From Neorhizobium sp. (GTDB lineage Bacteria > Pseudomonadota > Alphaproteobacteria > Rhizobiales > Rhizobiaceae): a stretch of DNA of 64,000 nucleotides. The first letter of the stretch is position 1, and each line of letters begins with the position of its first letter. This document shows, in pieces, positions 10,460 to 19,116 of this stretch. Below the pieces are notes generated by a model that saw nothing but the letters and a program-made list of their open reading frames with translations, was not told the origin of the DNA and did not search any database. The DNA lies in contig JAPWKC010000004.1 in assembly GCA_028283725.1 (NCBI GenBank), forward strand, positions 620,001 to 684,000. The letters run 5' to 3'. A program made the position numbers and the translations under genes.

Positions 10460-11649
10460 CAGCGATCCACCTCGCCGAAGACGATATCGAGCGAACCCAA
10501 CACCGCCGTGACGTCTGCCAGCTGATGGCCCCTGCACAGGAAATCCATCGCCTGGAGATGGGCAAAGCCCGGCGCGCGCAGCTTGCAGCGATACGGTTTG
10601 TTGGAGCCATCGGCGACGAGATAGACGCCGAACTCGCCCTTCGGGGCCTCGACGGCGGCGTACACTTCGCCGGCCGGCACGTGATAGCCTTCGGTATAGA
10701 GCTTGAAGTGGTGGATCAGCGCTTCCATCGAACGCTTCATCTCGCCACGCTTCGGCGGAACGACCTTGCCGTCGAGCGAGGAGACCGGCCCGACGCGGGC
10801 ATCGCCGAGCAGCCGTTCGATACACTGCTTCATGATGCGCACCGACTGGCGCATCTCGAACATGCGGATCAGGTAGCGGTCGAAACAGTCGCCGTTCTTG
10901 CCGACGGCAATGTCGAAATCCATGTCCGCGTAGCATTCATAGGGCTGCGACTTGCGCAGGTCCCATGCGGCGCCGGAGCCGCGGACCATGACGCCGGAAA
11001 AGCCCCAGTTCCACGCGTCCTCCAGCTTCACCACGCCGATATCGACATTGCGCTGCTTGAAGATGCGGTTTTCGGTCAAAAGCCCTTCGATATCGTCGAG
11101 AACCTTGAGGAAGGGATCACACCAGGCGCCGATATCCTCGATCAGTTCCGGCGGCAGGTCCTGATGCACGCCGCCGGGCCGGAAATAGGCCGCATGCAGG
11201 CGCGCGCCGCAGGCCCGCTCGTAGAAGATCATCAGCTTTTCGCGCTCTTCGAAGCCCCAGACCGGCGGCGTCATGGCGCCGACGTCCATGGCCTGGGTCG
11301 TGACGTTCATCACATGCGAAAGAATGCGGCCGATCTCGGAATAGAGAACGCGGATCAGCTGGCCACGGATCGGGATTTCCAGCTTCAGAAGCTTTTCGAC
11401 GGCCAGCGCATAGGCATGCTCCTGGTTCATCGGCGAGACGTAATCGAGCCGGTCGAGATAGGGTACGGCCTGAAGATAGGTCTTGGTCTCTATCAGCTTC
11501 TCGGTGCCGCGGTGAAGCAGGCCGACATGCGGATCGACGCGCTCGACGATTTCACCGTCGAGTTCGAGCACGAGGCGGAGCACGCCGTGCGCCGACGGGT
11601 GTTCCGGACCGAAGTTGATCGTGAAGTTCCGGACGTTGTGTTCAGTCAT
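10459..11649 (-). CDS. nuoD: NADH-quinone oxidoreductase subunit D (49 kDa, quinone-site)
   Basis: 396 residues, separate from NuoC as in other alphaproteobacteria rather than fused as in E. coli. It is a NiFe-hydrogenase-large-subunit-derived protein that forms the ubiquinone-binding cavity with NuoB. Family landmarks: [16 protein letters not shown] with the quinone-site His, [12 protein letters not shown], the Tyr in [11 protein letters not shown], and the C-terminal [12 protein letters not shown] 324 bp spacer separates it from nuoC upstream, unusual for an otherwise compact operon. Confidence 0.98.
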   Translation of the reverse strand: MTEHNVRNFTINFGPEHPSAHGVLRLVLELDGEIVERVDPHVGLLHRGTEKLIETKTYLQAVPYLDRLDYVSPMNQEHAYALAVEKLLKLEIPIRGQLIRVLYSEIGRILSHVMNVTTQAMDVGAMTPPVWGFEEREKLMIFYERACGARLHAAYFRPGGVHQDLPPELIEDIGAWCDPFLKVLDDIEGLLTENRIFKQRNVDIGVVKLEDAWNWGFSGVMVRGSGAAWDLRKSQPYECYADMDFDIAVGKNGDCFDRYLIRMFEMRQSVRIMKQCIERLLGDARVGPVSSLDGKVVPPKRGEMKRSMEALIHHFKLYTEGYHVPAGEVYAAVEAPKGEFGVYLVADGSNKPYRCKLRAPGFAHLQAMDFLCRGHQLADVTAVLGSLDIVFGEVDR

Positions 11650-11973
11650 CGCAGCGTCCCTCGCCCACGTTTCTCGAAATTGGCTGATGGCCTGTTTCGA
11701 TGCTCATCGTCATTCGCTCTTTCCACAAGGGCACGACGTCTTCGCACCCGAACCTACCATCCTGCAGCCACGGCGGTCATAAACCGCGCCCTTGACCGGG
11801 CCGTGACATCGAACCCGCGCTCTGCGGATCCGCCCCTTCCCCTGCCACCGCGAACAAAATGTCGCATTGACCGAGGACAAACATGATCGCTATCAAGTCT
11901 ACTGCCGATCCAGATGCTTTTTTGCCTGAAAAAGACAGCTTTCCTTCAACCGATGTCCTGCACCTTCACGTCA
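11650..11973. other. Unusual 324 bp spacer between nuoC and nuoD
   Basis: No convincing gene is visible. On the minus strand the longest stretch with a start is a ~35-codon ORF beginning MFVLGQCDILF with no good Shine-Dalgarno sequence. Plus-strand ORFs here are fragments that run into antisense nuoC. The spacer could hold an internal promoter, RNA processing site or remnant gene; nothing in it decides between these. Confidence 0.5.
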
Positions 11974-12576
11974 TCAATTGGCCTTCTCGTCGCCGGGCAG
12001 CACGTATTCGGGCCCTTCCCACGGCGACAGGAAGTCGAAGCTGCGGAATTCCTGACGAAGCTTGACCGGTTCGTAGACGACGCGCTTGGCGCTGTCGTCG
12101 TAGCGAACCTCGACGAAGCCCGTCGTCGGGAAATCCTTGCGCAACGGGTGCCCCTCGAAACCGTAGTCGGTCAACAGCCGGCGAAGGTCCGCATGGCCAT
12201 CGAAGGGAATGCCGAACAGGTCCCAGGTCTCGCGCTCGTACCATTCGGCGCCGCGATAGACCGACGTCGCCGAGGGAACGGCCGCATCTTCCGCGACGGC
12301 AAGCTTGATGCGGATGCGCAGGTTCCTGGCGGGCGACAGAAGATGATAGACCACGTCGAACCGCTTCTCGCGGGCCGGCCAGTCGACACCGGAAATATCC
12401 GTGAGCGCCACGAAGGCGCAACGCGGATCGTCGCGCAGGAAGGTCAGGAGCCCGATCACGTTTTCGGGGTCGGTCGTCAGGGTCAGTTCGCCATTGTCGA
12501 TATCGGACGCCAGAACATTGGCGGCCACGGCCTCGCCGATGGTCGAAGAAAGCTCGGTAAGCGCTTCATTCATCAT
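11974..12576 (-). CDS. nuoC: NADH-quinone oxidoreductase subunit C (30 kDa)
   Basis: 200 residues, the standalone NuoC size. Structural subunit of the peripheral arm that packs against NuoD. The signature is intact: [38 protein letters not shown]. Upstream residues show the [22 protein letters not shown] core. It lies 15 bp after nuoB and precedes the long nuoC-nuoD spacer. Confidence 0.98.
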   Translation of the reverse strand: MMNEALTELSSTIGEAVAANVLASDIDNGELTLTTDPENVIGLLTFLRDDPRCAFVALTDISGVDWPAREKRFDVVYHLLSPARNLRIRIKLAVAEDAAVPSATSVYRGAEWYERETWDLFGIPFDGHADLRRLLTDYGFEGHPLRKDFPTTGFVEVRYDDSAKRVVYEPVKLRQEFRSFDFLSPWEGPEYVLPGDEKAN

Positions 12577-12591
12577 ATCTTGCCCTTGCCC

Positions 12592-13176
12592 TCAGCGCTC
12601 GATCGTACCGGTGCGCCGGATCTTTTTCTGCAGCAGAAGCACGCCGTAAAGCAGAGCCTCTGCCGTGGGGGGACAGCCCGGCACGTAGATATCCACCGGC
12701 ACGACGCGGTCACAGCCACGCACGACCGAGTAGGAATAGTGGTAGTAACCACCGCCGTTGGCGCAGGATCCCATGGAGATGACATAGCGCGGCTCGGGCA
12801 TCTGGTCATAGACCTTGCGCAAAGCCGGCGCCATCTTGTTGGTGAGCGTGCCGGCAACGATCAGCACGTCAGACTGGCGCGGCGAGGCGCGCGGCGCGAC
12901 GCCGAAGCGCTCCAGATCGTAACGCGGGCCCGAGACCTGCATCAGGCCTTCGACGGCGCAACAGGCCAGGCCGAACTGCATCCACATCAGCGAGCCGGTG
13001 CGCGCCCAGGTGATCAGCTGCGCGCTCGTCGTGACGAGAAAACCCTTGTCGGCGAGCTCGTTATCGATCTCTCCGAAAAAAGCATCGTCGCTGCCGATCG
13101 GCTTGCCGGTATTCGGGTCGATCAGACCCTTCGGCTGCTGCGCGACCAGGGTGCCGCCGTGATCGACTACTCCCAT
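12592..13176 (-). CDS. nuoB: NADH-quinone oxidoreductase subunit B (PSST, N2 cluster)
   Basis: 194 residues from [10 protein letters not shown]; the longer ORF in the track extends backward through nuoA in another frame and is not used. NuoB carries the terminal 4Fe-4S cluster N2 that reduces ubiquinone. The ligands are visible as the tandem CC in [11 protein letters not shown], the Cys in [13 protein letters not shown], and the Cys in [11 protein letters not shown]. The start overlaps the nuoA end by 10 bp, implying coupling. Confidence 0.98.
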   Translation of the reverse strand: MGVVDHGGTLVAQQPKGLIDPNTGKPIGSDDAFFGEIDNELADKGFLVTTSAQLITWARTGSLMWMQFGLACCAVEGLMQVSGPRYDLERFGVAPRASPRQSDVLIVAGTLTNKMAPALRKVYDQMPEPRYVISMGSCANGGGYYHYSYSVVRGCDRVVPVDIYVPGCPPTAEALLYGVLLLQKKIRRTGTIER

Positions 13177-13532
13177 TCCAGCGCTCCCTTTTTCCACTCG
13201 TAAATAAAGCCGATCGTCAGCACGCCGAGAAAGACGATCATCGACCAGAAGCCGAACCAACCCATGTCGCCGAAGGAAACGGCCCATGGGAAGAGGAAGG
13301 CAACTTCGAGATCGAAGACGATGAAGAGAATAGACACCAGATAGAAGCGGATGTCGAATTTCATGCGCGCATCGTCGAAAGCGTTGAAACCGCATTCGAA
13401 TGCGGACAGCTTTTCAGAATCGGGTGCCTTGTAGGCCACGGCAAACGGCGCGATCAAAAGCGCCAGACCAATCACCAGGGCTATGCCTATAAATATGGCG
13501 ATTGGGATATAGGAAGCGAGAACTTCACTCAT
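13167..13532 (-). CDS. nuoA: NADH-quinone oxidoreductase subunit A
   Basis: 121 residues from [10 protein letters not shown]; the track ORF adds 42 unlikely residues. First gene of the nuo operon. Three membrane helices are visible, with the conserved TM1-TM2 loop Cys in [16 protein letters not shown], which faces the quinone channel, and [24 protein letters not shown]. The C-terminus [17 protein letters not shown] is standard. Upstream lie 382 bp of non-coding sequence before the tRNA-Asp gene, the likely site of the nuo promoter. Confidence 0.97.
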   Translation of the reverse strand: MSEVLASYIPIAIFIGIALVIGLALLIAPFAVAYKAPDSEKLSAFECGFNAFDDARMKFDIRFYLVSILFIVFDLEVAFLFPWAVSFGDMGWFGFWSMIVFLGVLTIGFIYEWKKGALEWE

Positions 13533-13914
13533 GTTACTCCATCCCTGCCTGCAAAAGCGCCAGGCGACGCTCGGAATCAATGCTCGGCAAGCAACGTGCA
13601 TTGCAACAATGCCGTGACTAGCGCAGCCAAGAGGCGCGCGCAAGCTTTTTGAGGACAAGTTGACGCACCAAAATCAGGCAGCTGCAATCTCCTCTTAGCA
13701 CAGGTCAAAAGCGGCGGGAAAAGCAGGCCACAAGCCTCGCAGAGCCAACCGCCGCCCCTGCGCACGGACATTGCATCCACGAACAGGCCGCAGTTTAATC
13801 ACAGAAATTTCATAGATGGGGCAAAGACGAGCGAAGACCAGCCCGAAGGCACGAATCCGACATGACCCGCAAGGGGCAAGACATGACATGGACTGCACGA
13901 TAACGTGAAAGAAA
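13533..13914 (-). promoter_or_regulatory. Upstream region of the nuo operon
   Basis: 382 bp between the 3' end of tRNA-Asp and nuoA, both on the minus strand. ORFs predicted here have no recognisable content and partly run through the tRNA. The nuo promoter should be in this stretch, although read-through from the tRNA genes is also possible. I cannot assign -35/-10 boxes with confidence. Confidence 0.4.
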
Positions 13915-13991
13915 TGGCGCGAGTGACGGGGCTCGAACCCGCGACCTCCGGCGTGACAGGCCGGCACTCTAACCGACTGAGCTACACCCGC
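13915..13991 (-). tRNA. tRNA-Asp (anticodon GTC), first copy
   Basis: 77 nt including an encoded CCA. On the minus strand it begins GCGGGTGTAGCTCAGTCGG, with a 7 bp acceptor stem (GCGGGTG/CACTCGC, one G-T pair). The anticodon loop CTGTCAC gives GTC, and the T-arm is GCGGGTTCGAGCCCCGT. It is nearly identical to the copy at 14052-14128. Confidence 0.96.
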
Positions 13992-14051
13992 GCATTTAAC
14001 CGGTGGAGACCGGACCTTGAAGCAAAGCTCCAAGGATTTGAAAAGAAAGAA

Positions 14052-14128
14052 TGGCGCGAGTGACGGGGCTCGAACCCGCGACCTCCGGCGTGACAGGCCG
14101 GCACTCTAACCAACTGAGCTACACCCGC
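14052..14128 (-). tRNA. tRNA-Asp (anticodon GTC), second copy
   Basis: 77 nt including CCA. It is the same as the neighbouring tRNA-Asp except for one visible D-loop base (AGTTGG here, AGTCGG in the other copy). The anticodon loop is CTGTCAC, the acceptor GCGGGTG/CACTCGC. The 60 bp between the two copies is unrelated spacer, so this is a tandem gene duplication transcribed toward nuo. Confidence 0.96.
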
Positions 14129-14414
14129 ATTCTTCTTTCTTCAGCCAAGCTCTTGAAGCGCTTGGCCTTACCCGGCGGCCAGTGCCGTTCGGATGAGCGG
14201 CTAACTAAGAGGTTCGTTGCCGGGTGTCAAGCAGGTTTGACGACAAAAGAATGACGACCTGCATCTTTCTTTGCCCTCCCCAAGGTCATGCACAGGGTCG
14301 GATCGTTTTCCCAATTTTTTTCAAAAAAACATCACGAAAGCTCTTGCGGTTTTTCCGCGATCCGCATAGATCACGGCCACCGACGCGGCGGACAGACAAG
14401 TTCGAAAACGCGAA

Positions 14415-14490
14415 GGGCGATTAGCTCAGTTGGTAGAGCGCCTCGTTTACACCGAGGATGTCGGGAGTTCGAGTCTCTCATCGCCCACCA
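14415..14490 (+). tRNA. tRNA-Val (anticodon TAC)
   Basis: 76 nt including CCA. The acceptor stem GGGCGAT pairs with ATCGCCC, the D-arm is GCTCAGTTGGTAGAGC, and the anticodon stem-loop CCTCG-TTTACAC-CGAGG gives TAC. The T-arm is GGGAGTTCGAGTCTCTC. It is transcribed divergently from the tRNA-Asp pair. The 286 bp between the two tRNA transcription units has no gene; it contains an A/T-run palindrome (AATTTTTTTCAAAAAAAC) near 14312. Confidence 0.96.
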
Positions 14491-14659
14491 TTATCTTCCC
14501 CCTTAAACATTTCTCTGGCGAACAGCCATTCTATCGCTTCTGCGCGCTGGCGCTTTCGCCATGTGGATGTTTTTCGCCTGCATTATCGCAATGCCCGGCG
14601 CTTTTCCCAAGTTTTTCGCCCATCCGGCTTGCGGCTGCATTCGTACGCGATACATTGTC

Positions 14660-16981
14660 ATGAATTTCACCAGCCTTGCGTGGTGCCCGTTGATGATGTC
14701 CCGTCGTTGCGCTGCCTGTTTTCCCGCTATTCTGTCGACCACTCTGGCCATCTTTGCGGTATTGGCGGTTTCATCCGTCGTGCATGCAGCCGATAGTCGG
14801 CAGCCGGTGATCTTTTTTGTGAGCGATCCGGTGGAGCCGGGGCAGACCGTACAGGTCAGCGGCGCGGGGCTCGACGAAATCTCCTCGGTCATGATCACCC
14901 GGCTCGACGACGCGTCCCCGTCTGCACCGGATGCGGGCGCCTTACCTGTCTCCGGCGCCGGACACGCACCTGTTCCAGCAGCCATCGTCGCCCAAGCGGA
15001 CGAAAGCCTGTCCTTCACGCTACCGGCCGTGCTGACGAGCGGCGTTCTTGCCGTCACGCTGCATTCGAAAAAGACCGGGGACATCACGCTGACGCTCAAC
15101 GCGCCGGATATCTACTGGATGCAGGGCGATCAGGGAAAGGCGGCATCGCCCGGCGGCTGGCTGCGGATATCAGGCCGCAATATCGCCCGCACGCAGGGCG
15201 CGATCGCACGGCTGACATCCGCGGATAACCGGAGCGTCGATCTGAAGGTCGATACCCCGGACCTGTGGTCGGCCGGCTTCACGTTGCCCAGTTCGATGAT
15301 CGACGGGATATACAGTGTGACGCTCTCCAACGGCGAAGGCGGTGCTTCGGCGTGGCGGCCGGCCGGAATGATCGAAATCGCGGCCCACCCGCCCCTGCCG
15401 GCGGTCGTCTTTGACATTTATCCACAGGCGGATGGGACCGGCGCGCCCGATGGGAGATCCAGCCGCGATACCGACCGAATCAATGCCGCCATGGCATCGC
15501 TTGCCACGCGTGGGGGCGGAACGGCCTTTCTCCACGGCGGTCTCTATGATCTTGCCGGCGCCATCCACATTCCGGACGGCGTCCGGTTGAAGGGCGAAGG
15601 CACGGATCTCGTGACGCTTGCATGGCGCAGCGACACCCCGCCCCCGGCGCTGATCGAGGGCATGCGCAATTTTTCCATCGAAGACCTGACGATCAATGCT
15701 ACTCAGCATTTCGATATCATCCGTGGCGGGTTTGCGCGGGTTAGTGCAAGGCCGAGCAATGTGTCCCTGCAGATGCCATCGCCACCCAACGGCTCTGGCC
15801 CTGCGATCGGCTCCGATATCACGCTGCGCAACCTGACAATCCGCGCGGATGCCTTCATGGGGCATCTCGTCAAGGACGATGCCGAAAAGCGGCTGGAGCC
15901 ATTGCTGGCGGTGGTGAAGGATGGCGCTGCCGGCCTGCGGCTCGGCGGGCGCAATATCGTCGTCGAGGGCTGCGATATCCTGTCGTCGGTGCGGCCTTTC
16001 CTTCTGTCGGGTGCGACCGGGGTGCGCATGTCGGGCAACACGTTTCGGGTGGGACGGCGCGGATGGTACGGAATTTCCGGTTCGCGATCGGTGCTGTTCG
16101 AAGACAATCTCGTCATCGGGGCAGACCTGCAGGCATCGGGGGGCGGGATCAACACGCTGGAAGGCCAGTATGTCAGCCGCGATATTCTCGTCCGTCACAA
16201 CCGGTTTTCCCAGCTTTACGGCTGGGACCGGGAGGCAGTGACTTCGGACGGGCCGCGCGGCTATTATTATGGCGGGCTGAGCGTTCCTGCAGATGGCACG
16301 AAGGCGGAAATTTCGCCGGCAGGGCTCGGGAAACTGGCGGACGGCAGTTGGTCCGGCGCAAGCCTTTTCGTCATCAAGGGACGCGGTCTCGGGCTGAAAG
16401 CCGAAATCACCGGCCGCAGCGGCCAGACCGTGACGCTGGACAGGACGCTCGACGGCCTGATCGATGGCAGTTCGGTCATCTCGATCGTGCCGACACAACA
16501 GGATTACCTGATCATCGGCAACCACTTCGAAGACAGCGGGGCGGCGCAGATCTTCGGCATCGGCTACCGCAGCGTCTTTGCCGGCAATAGCGCGATCCGC
16601 AGCCAGGGCTTTATCGCGACCGGGCTCGACTATCTTCAACCGCAGGCGAATTTCTACACGCAGTTTCTGGGCAACAGCGTGCAATCCTGGCCGCTCGGGC
16701 AGTTTTCCGGCGTCATCGTCACCGGGCGGCAGTTTGCCAAGGATGGGCCGATCCTCAATTACGGCACCGTCATTCGCGGCAATCATCTGGATGGGGGGCC
16801 GTCGATCCGCATCAACGGGCGGCCCGACATGGCGCCGTCCGTGCGCAACGTCCTGATCGAGCAGAACCGGATTTCCCATGCGGATATCGGCATCCTGATC
16901 GGTTCGGGCGTGGACGATGTCACGATCCGCGACAATCAGATCGACAAGGTGCGCATTCCGGTGCTGACGCCGAGATCGTGA
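14660..16981 (+). CDS. Secreted right-handed parallel beta-helix protein (pectate-lyase-like fold)
   Basis: About 773 residues from MNFTSLAWCP; the track ORF starts earlier, but no strong Shine-Dalgarno supports any start and MMSRRCAACF (14693) is equally possible. A signal peptide ends near VVHA-ADS. The next ~250 residues look like two beta-sandwich (IPT/TIG-like) modules (VEPGQTVQVSGAGL, PGGWLRISGRNI). From ~VFDIYPQADGTGAPDG onward is a pectate-lyase-superfamily beta-helix (DTDRINAAMASL, GGTAFLHGGLYDL, then repeated NxI/DNxI rungs). It is probably an extracellular polysaccharide lyase, hydrolase or epimerase acting on a surface polysaccharide. Substrate and catalytic residues cannot be read from sequence alone. 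A terminator follows. Confidence 0.85.
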   Translation: MNFTSLAWCPLMMSRRCAACFPAILSTTLAIFAVLAVSSVVHAADSRQPVIFFVSDPVEPGQTVQVSGAGLDEISSVMITRLDDASPSAPDAGALPVSGAGHAPVPAAIVAQADESLSFTLPAVLTSGVLAVTLHSKKTGDITLTLNAPDIYWMQGDQGKAASPGGWLRISGRNIARTQGAIARLTSADNRSVDLKVDTPDLWSAGFTLPSSMIDGIYSVTLSNGEGGASAWRPAGMIEIAAHPPLPAVVFDIYPQADGTGAPDGRSSRDTDRINAAMASLATRGGGTAFLHGGLYDLAGAIHIPDGVRLKGEGTDLVTLAWRSDTPPPALIEGMRNFSIEDLTINATQHFDIIRGGFARVSARPSNVSLQMPSPPNGSGPAIGSDITLRNLTIRADAFMGHLVKDDAEKRLEPLLAVVKDGAAGLRLGGRNIVVEGCDILSSVRPFLLSGATGVRMSGNTFRVGRRGWYGISGSRSVLFEDNLVIGADLQASGGGINTLEGQYVSRDILVRHNRFSQLYGWDREAVTSDGPRGYYYGGLSVPADGTKAEISPAGLGKLADGSWSGASLFVIKGRGLGLKAEITGRSGQTVTLDRTLDGLIDGSSVISIVPTQQDYLIIGNHFEDSGAAQIFGIGYRSVFAGNSAIRSQGFIATGLDYLQPQANFYTQFLGNSVQSWPLGQFSGVIVTGRQFAKDGPILNYGTVIRGNHLDGGPSIRINGRPDMAPSVRNVLIEQNRISHADIGILIGSGVDDVTIRDNQIDKVRIPVLTPRS

Positions 16982-17010
16982 GCGGCCTGCCCCCGAGGCA
17001 AAGCCGCGTC

Positions 17011-17032
17011 GATCAGCCAAATGGCTGATTTT
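17011..17032 (+). terminator. Intrinsic terminator after the beta-helix gene
   Basis: ATCAGCC-AAAT-GGCTGAT followed by TTT: a 7 bp perfect stem with a 4 nt loop and short T run, 30 bp past the stop codon. The next ~360 bp, up to the 57-residue ORF, shows no convincing gene. Confidence 0.7.
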
Positions 17033-17393
17033 GCAACTGTCTCCATCATCATATCGCGGTCTTCACCTGATGACGGCGCACGATCGATCGTCGCCGCGTG
17101 GCGCCGAACCGACGTCTTTTCCGGAACGGCCAAAAAACTTTTCTCCCGATTCGTCCCCGTCCCGGCCGGACAGCCTAGGCTTTGCGGACAACAGCGCCGC
17201 ATCCCAGGCGCATCGACAGGAGACAGGTTACGATGCCAAGCGCCCGATATATTCAGGCTCCTTCCAGCCGCAACAGACAAGAGATACCGAGCCCATTGCG
17301 GGTAGCAGACGGCGTCAGTGCCCGTAAGCGATGGAGGGGCCATACCCGGCCGGCCGGTGGCGCGCAGCAGCTGGCGCCGCAGGGGTGCCTGCG

Positions 17394-17567
17394 ATGATCC
17401 TCTCGCTCAATCTGTCCCTTACCGCAATTGCCGTGCTTGGCGCGGGAAAAGGCTCAAGGCTCAGCCCACCGCCCGGTTTTGTCCTGCTCTGCGAACCCGA
17501 TGGCCGGGTGCTGACGGAGGGCGGCACGGGCGCACTGGTAGAGCGCAAAACATCCACGCCGCAGTGA
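17394..17567 (+). CDS. Small 57-residue hypothetical protein upstream of the SGNH hydrolase
   Basis: Begins MILSLNLSLTAIAVLG with a plausible Shine-Dalgarno (AGGGG) ~9 nt upstream. A hydrophobic N-terminus is followed by PPPGFVLLCEPDGRVLTEGG. As I recall, short proteins with an EPDGR-LTE motif turn up beside SGNH hydrolases or phage-tail-like genes in rhizobia, which makes it look real. That recollection is not checked. The function is unknown. The 151 bp to the hydrolase gene has no obvious terminator, so the two are likely co-transcribed. Confidence 0.55.
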   Translation: MILSLNLSLTAIAVLGAGKGSRLSPPPGFVLLCEPDGRVLTEGGTGALVERKTSTPQ

Positions 17568-17718
17568 GACCGGGCAGCGCGACGGTGACACAGAAGAGCG
17601 CGACCCGCCGGACCGGGCTCGGCCTTCGAAGCCGTCTGGATCTTCGAGATCGTCGGCGCGCCCTCGGCCACCCGCCACTCATCCCTCAGAACCATGTTCG
17701 ATAGCGAAAGGCAGCGAT

Positions 17719-18954
17719 ATGACCGACACACAGACATTCAGCAGTTCGAAATCGGCGCGGCTGATGACGCTTCGTCGCAAAGCGGCAGCCGCCGAAATGG
17801 CAAACCCGCGCAAAAGCGGCCTCGCCGCGTCGCCACCCGCCATCGTTATTGAAGGGACGACGCTGCCGGCCGGCCAGACAAGCGGTTATCTGCTCAATAC
17901 CGCGGCCGGTCAGGCGGTGCTCCGCTCCTATGGGGGCAGCCCCTATCTGGCAGGCAGCCTGATCGGCCGGGTCAAGAGCGCCGTGATCGGTACCAGCGGC
18001 GGCAATATCGGCGCGGGCGACGGCAGTCAGGCGTCCTTCAGCCGGCGATATTTTCTGGCCGACGCAGCCAAGGTAACGTTGCGGCTGAAACGCAGCGCGC
18101 TGCCCTACCGTTTTCTCGTCGACAATCGGTATGTCGATCTGGCCGGAACCGTGACCACGGCAGCCTCCCCCACCAGCACCGACGAATATGTCTCACTCGA
18201 CTTCTCCTCTGCGGGTGGCCGGGCGTTGCGGGAGATCGGTGTCGAAGCCCAGGGCGACAATAGCGCCTGGGGCGTTTACGTCGGCGCGACCGAGACCGTG
18301 CGCGAGCCGGCAGCGGCGGACGATCTGGTGTCCTGCCTGCTGGGCGACAGCTATGTCCACGGCACGGGCACGACCGCACTCGGCGACGGGTTCGGCGCCG
18401 TGATGGCCGACTGGCTCGGCATTCGCGCCCATAGCAATTCCGGCAGCGGCGGCACCGGATGGGTCAGTAATGCCGGAGGAGGCGTCTATACGTTCGACCA
18501 GCGGATCGAAAACGGCGACCTCGAACTCGCAGGCATGCCGGGGCTGATCGTATTGATGGGCTCCTACAACGATCGCAACCAGCTGGCAGAAACGATCACC
18601 TCGCATGCGCTTGCAGGACTGGTGGCGGCGCGGACACGATATCCGGATGCGCTGATAGCCGTCCTCGGGGTCTTCCCTGCGAGTTCAGGGCCAAGCGCTG
18701 CGATCATCGCTGCGGAAAATGCCGTGGCCGCCGCTGTCACGCAATTTGGCGACGCCTGGACGCGTTTCATTCCGATCAGCACGCGGGCGTCCGGCAATCT
18801 GATTACGGGAACAGGCCGCTCCGGCACCGCTTCGGGTACCGGCAATTCCGATCTTTATACCGGCATCGACCAGGTTCATCCAACGCCTGCCGGCCACGCG
18901 TTCATCGGCCGTTTCGTGGCGCAAGCCATCCTCTCGGCCTTTTCAGCCGACTGA
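17719..18954 (+). CDS. SGNH/GDSL-family hydrolase (probable esterase)
   Basis: 411 residues, with AAAGG ahead of the ATG. The N-terminal ~200 residues form a beta-rich ancillary region without a signal peptide. The SGNH domain starts at LLGDSYVHG (nucleophile about Ser211), with the block III Asn in MGSYND (about Asn284) and the catalytic dyad in DQVHPTPAGH (about Asp384/His387). The block II Gly is probably in the following WLGIRAHSNSG segment. Such enzymes are commonly carbohydrate O-acetylesterases. Next to a beta-helix protein and an EPS locus with two acetyltransferases, a polysaccharide deacetylase role is plausible but inferred. The lack of an obvious export signal is odd for that role. 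Confidence 0.85.
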   Translation: MTDTQTFSSSKSARLMTLRRKAAAAEMANPRKSGLAASPPAIVIEGTTLPAGQTSGYLLNTAAGQAVLRSYGGSPYLAGSLIGRVKSAVIGTSGGNIGAGDGSQASFSRRYFLADAAKVTLRLKRSALPYRFLVDNRYVDLAGTVTTAASPTSTDEYVSLDFSSAGGRALREIGVEAQGDNSAWGVYVGATETVREPAAADDLVSCLLGDSYVHGTGTTALGDGFGAVMADWLGIRAHSNSGSGGTGWVSNAGGGVYTFDQRIENGDLELAGMPGLIVLMGSYNDRNQLAETITSHALAGLVAARTRYPDALIAVLGVFPASSGPSAAIIAAENAVAAAVTQFGDAWTRFIPISTRASGNLITGTGRSGTASGTGNSDLYTGIDQVHPTPAGHAFIGRFVAQAILSAFSAD

Positions 18955-18989
18955 TCGAATGACCGGCGGTTACACCGCGCCAAATCCTG

Positions 18990-19027
18990 CCAATCCGGGG
19001 CGACCTGATTTCTCCCGGATTGGTTTT
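18990..19027 (+). terminator. Intrinsic terminator after the SGNH hydrolase
   Basis: Perfect 10 bp inverted repeat CCAATCCGGG / CCCGGATTGG with a 14 nt loop, immediately followed by TTTT, 35 bp past the stop. It separates this plus-strand unit from the convergent glycosyltransferase gene. Confidence 0.85.
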
Positions 19028-19116
19028 CCGACAGGCCCTGGAGCCCCGTTCATCCTGCATCGCCAACCGGGAGCGGATGCCCGCGCCGCGAAACCTCCGC
19101 CCTCACCGACGACACA

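Noticed and set aside
11785-11892. 35-codon minus-strand ORF in the nuoC-nuoD spacer
   Set aside because: Too short, with no Shine-Dalgarno and no recognisable sequence.
13915-19116. Genomic island or prophage integrated at the tRNA genes
   Set aside because: No integrase, no repeated tRNA 3' end serving as attR beyond the intact tandem tRNA-Asp copy, and no phage structural genes. The phage-like feel of the 57-residue protein alone is not enough.
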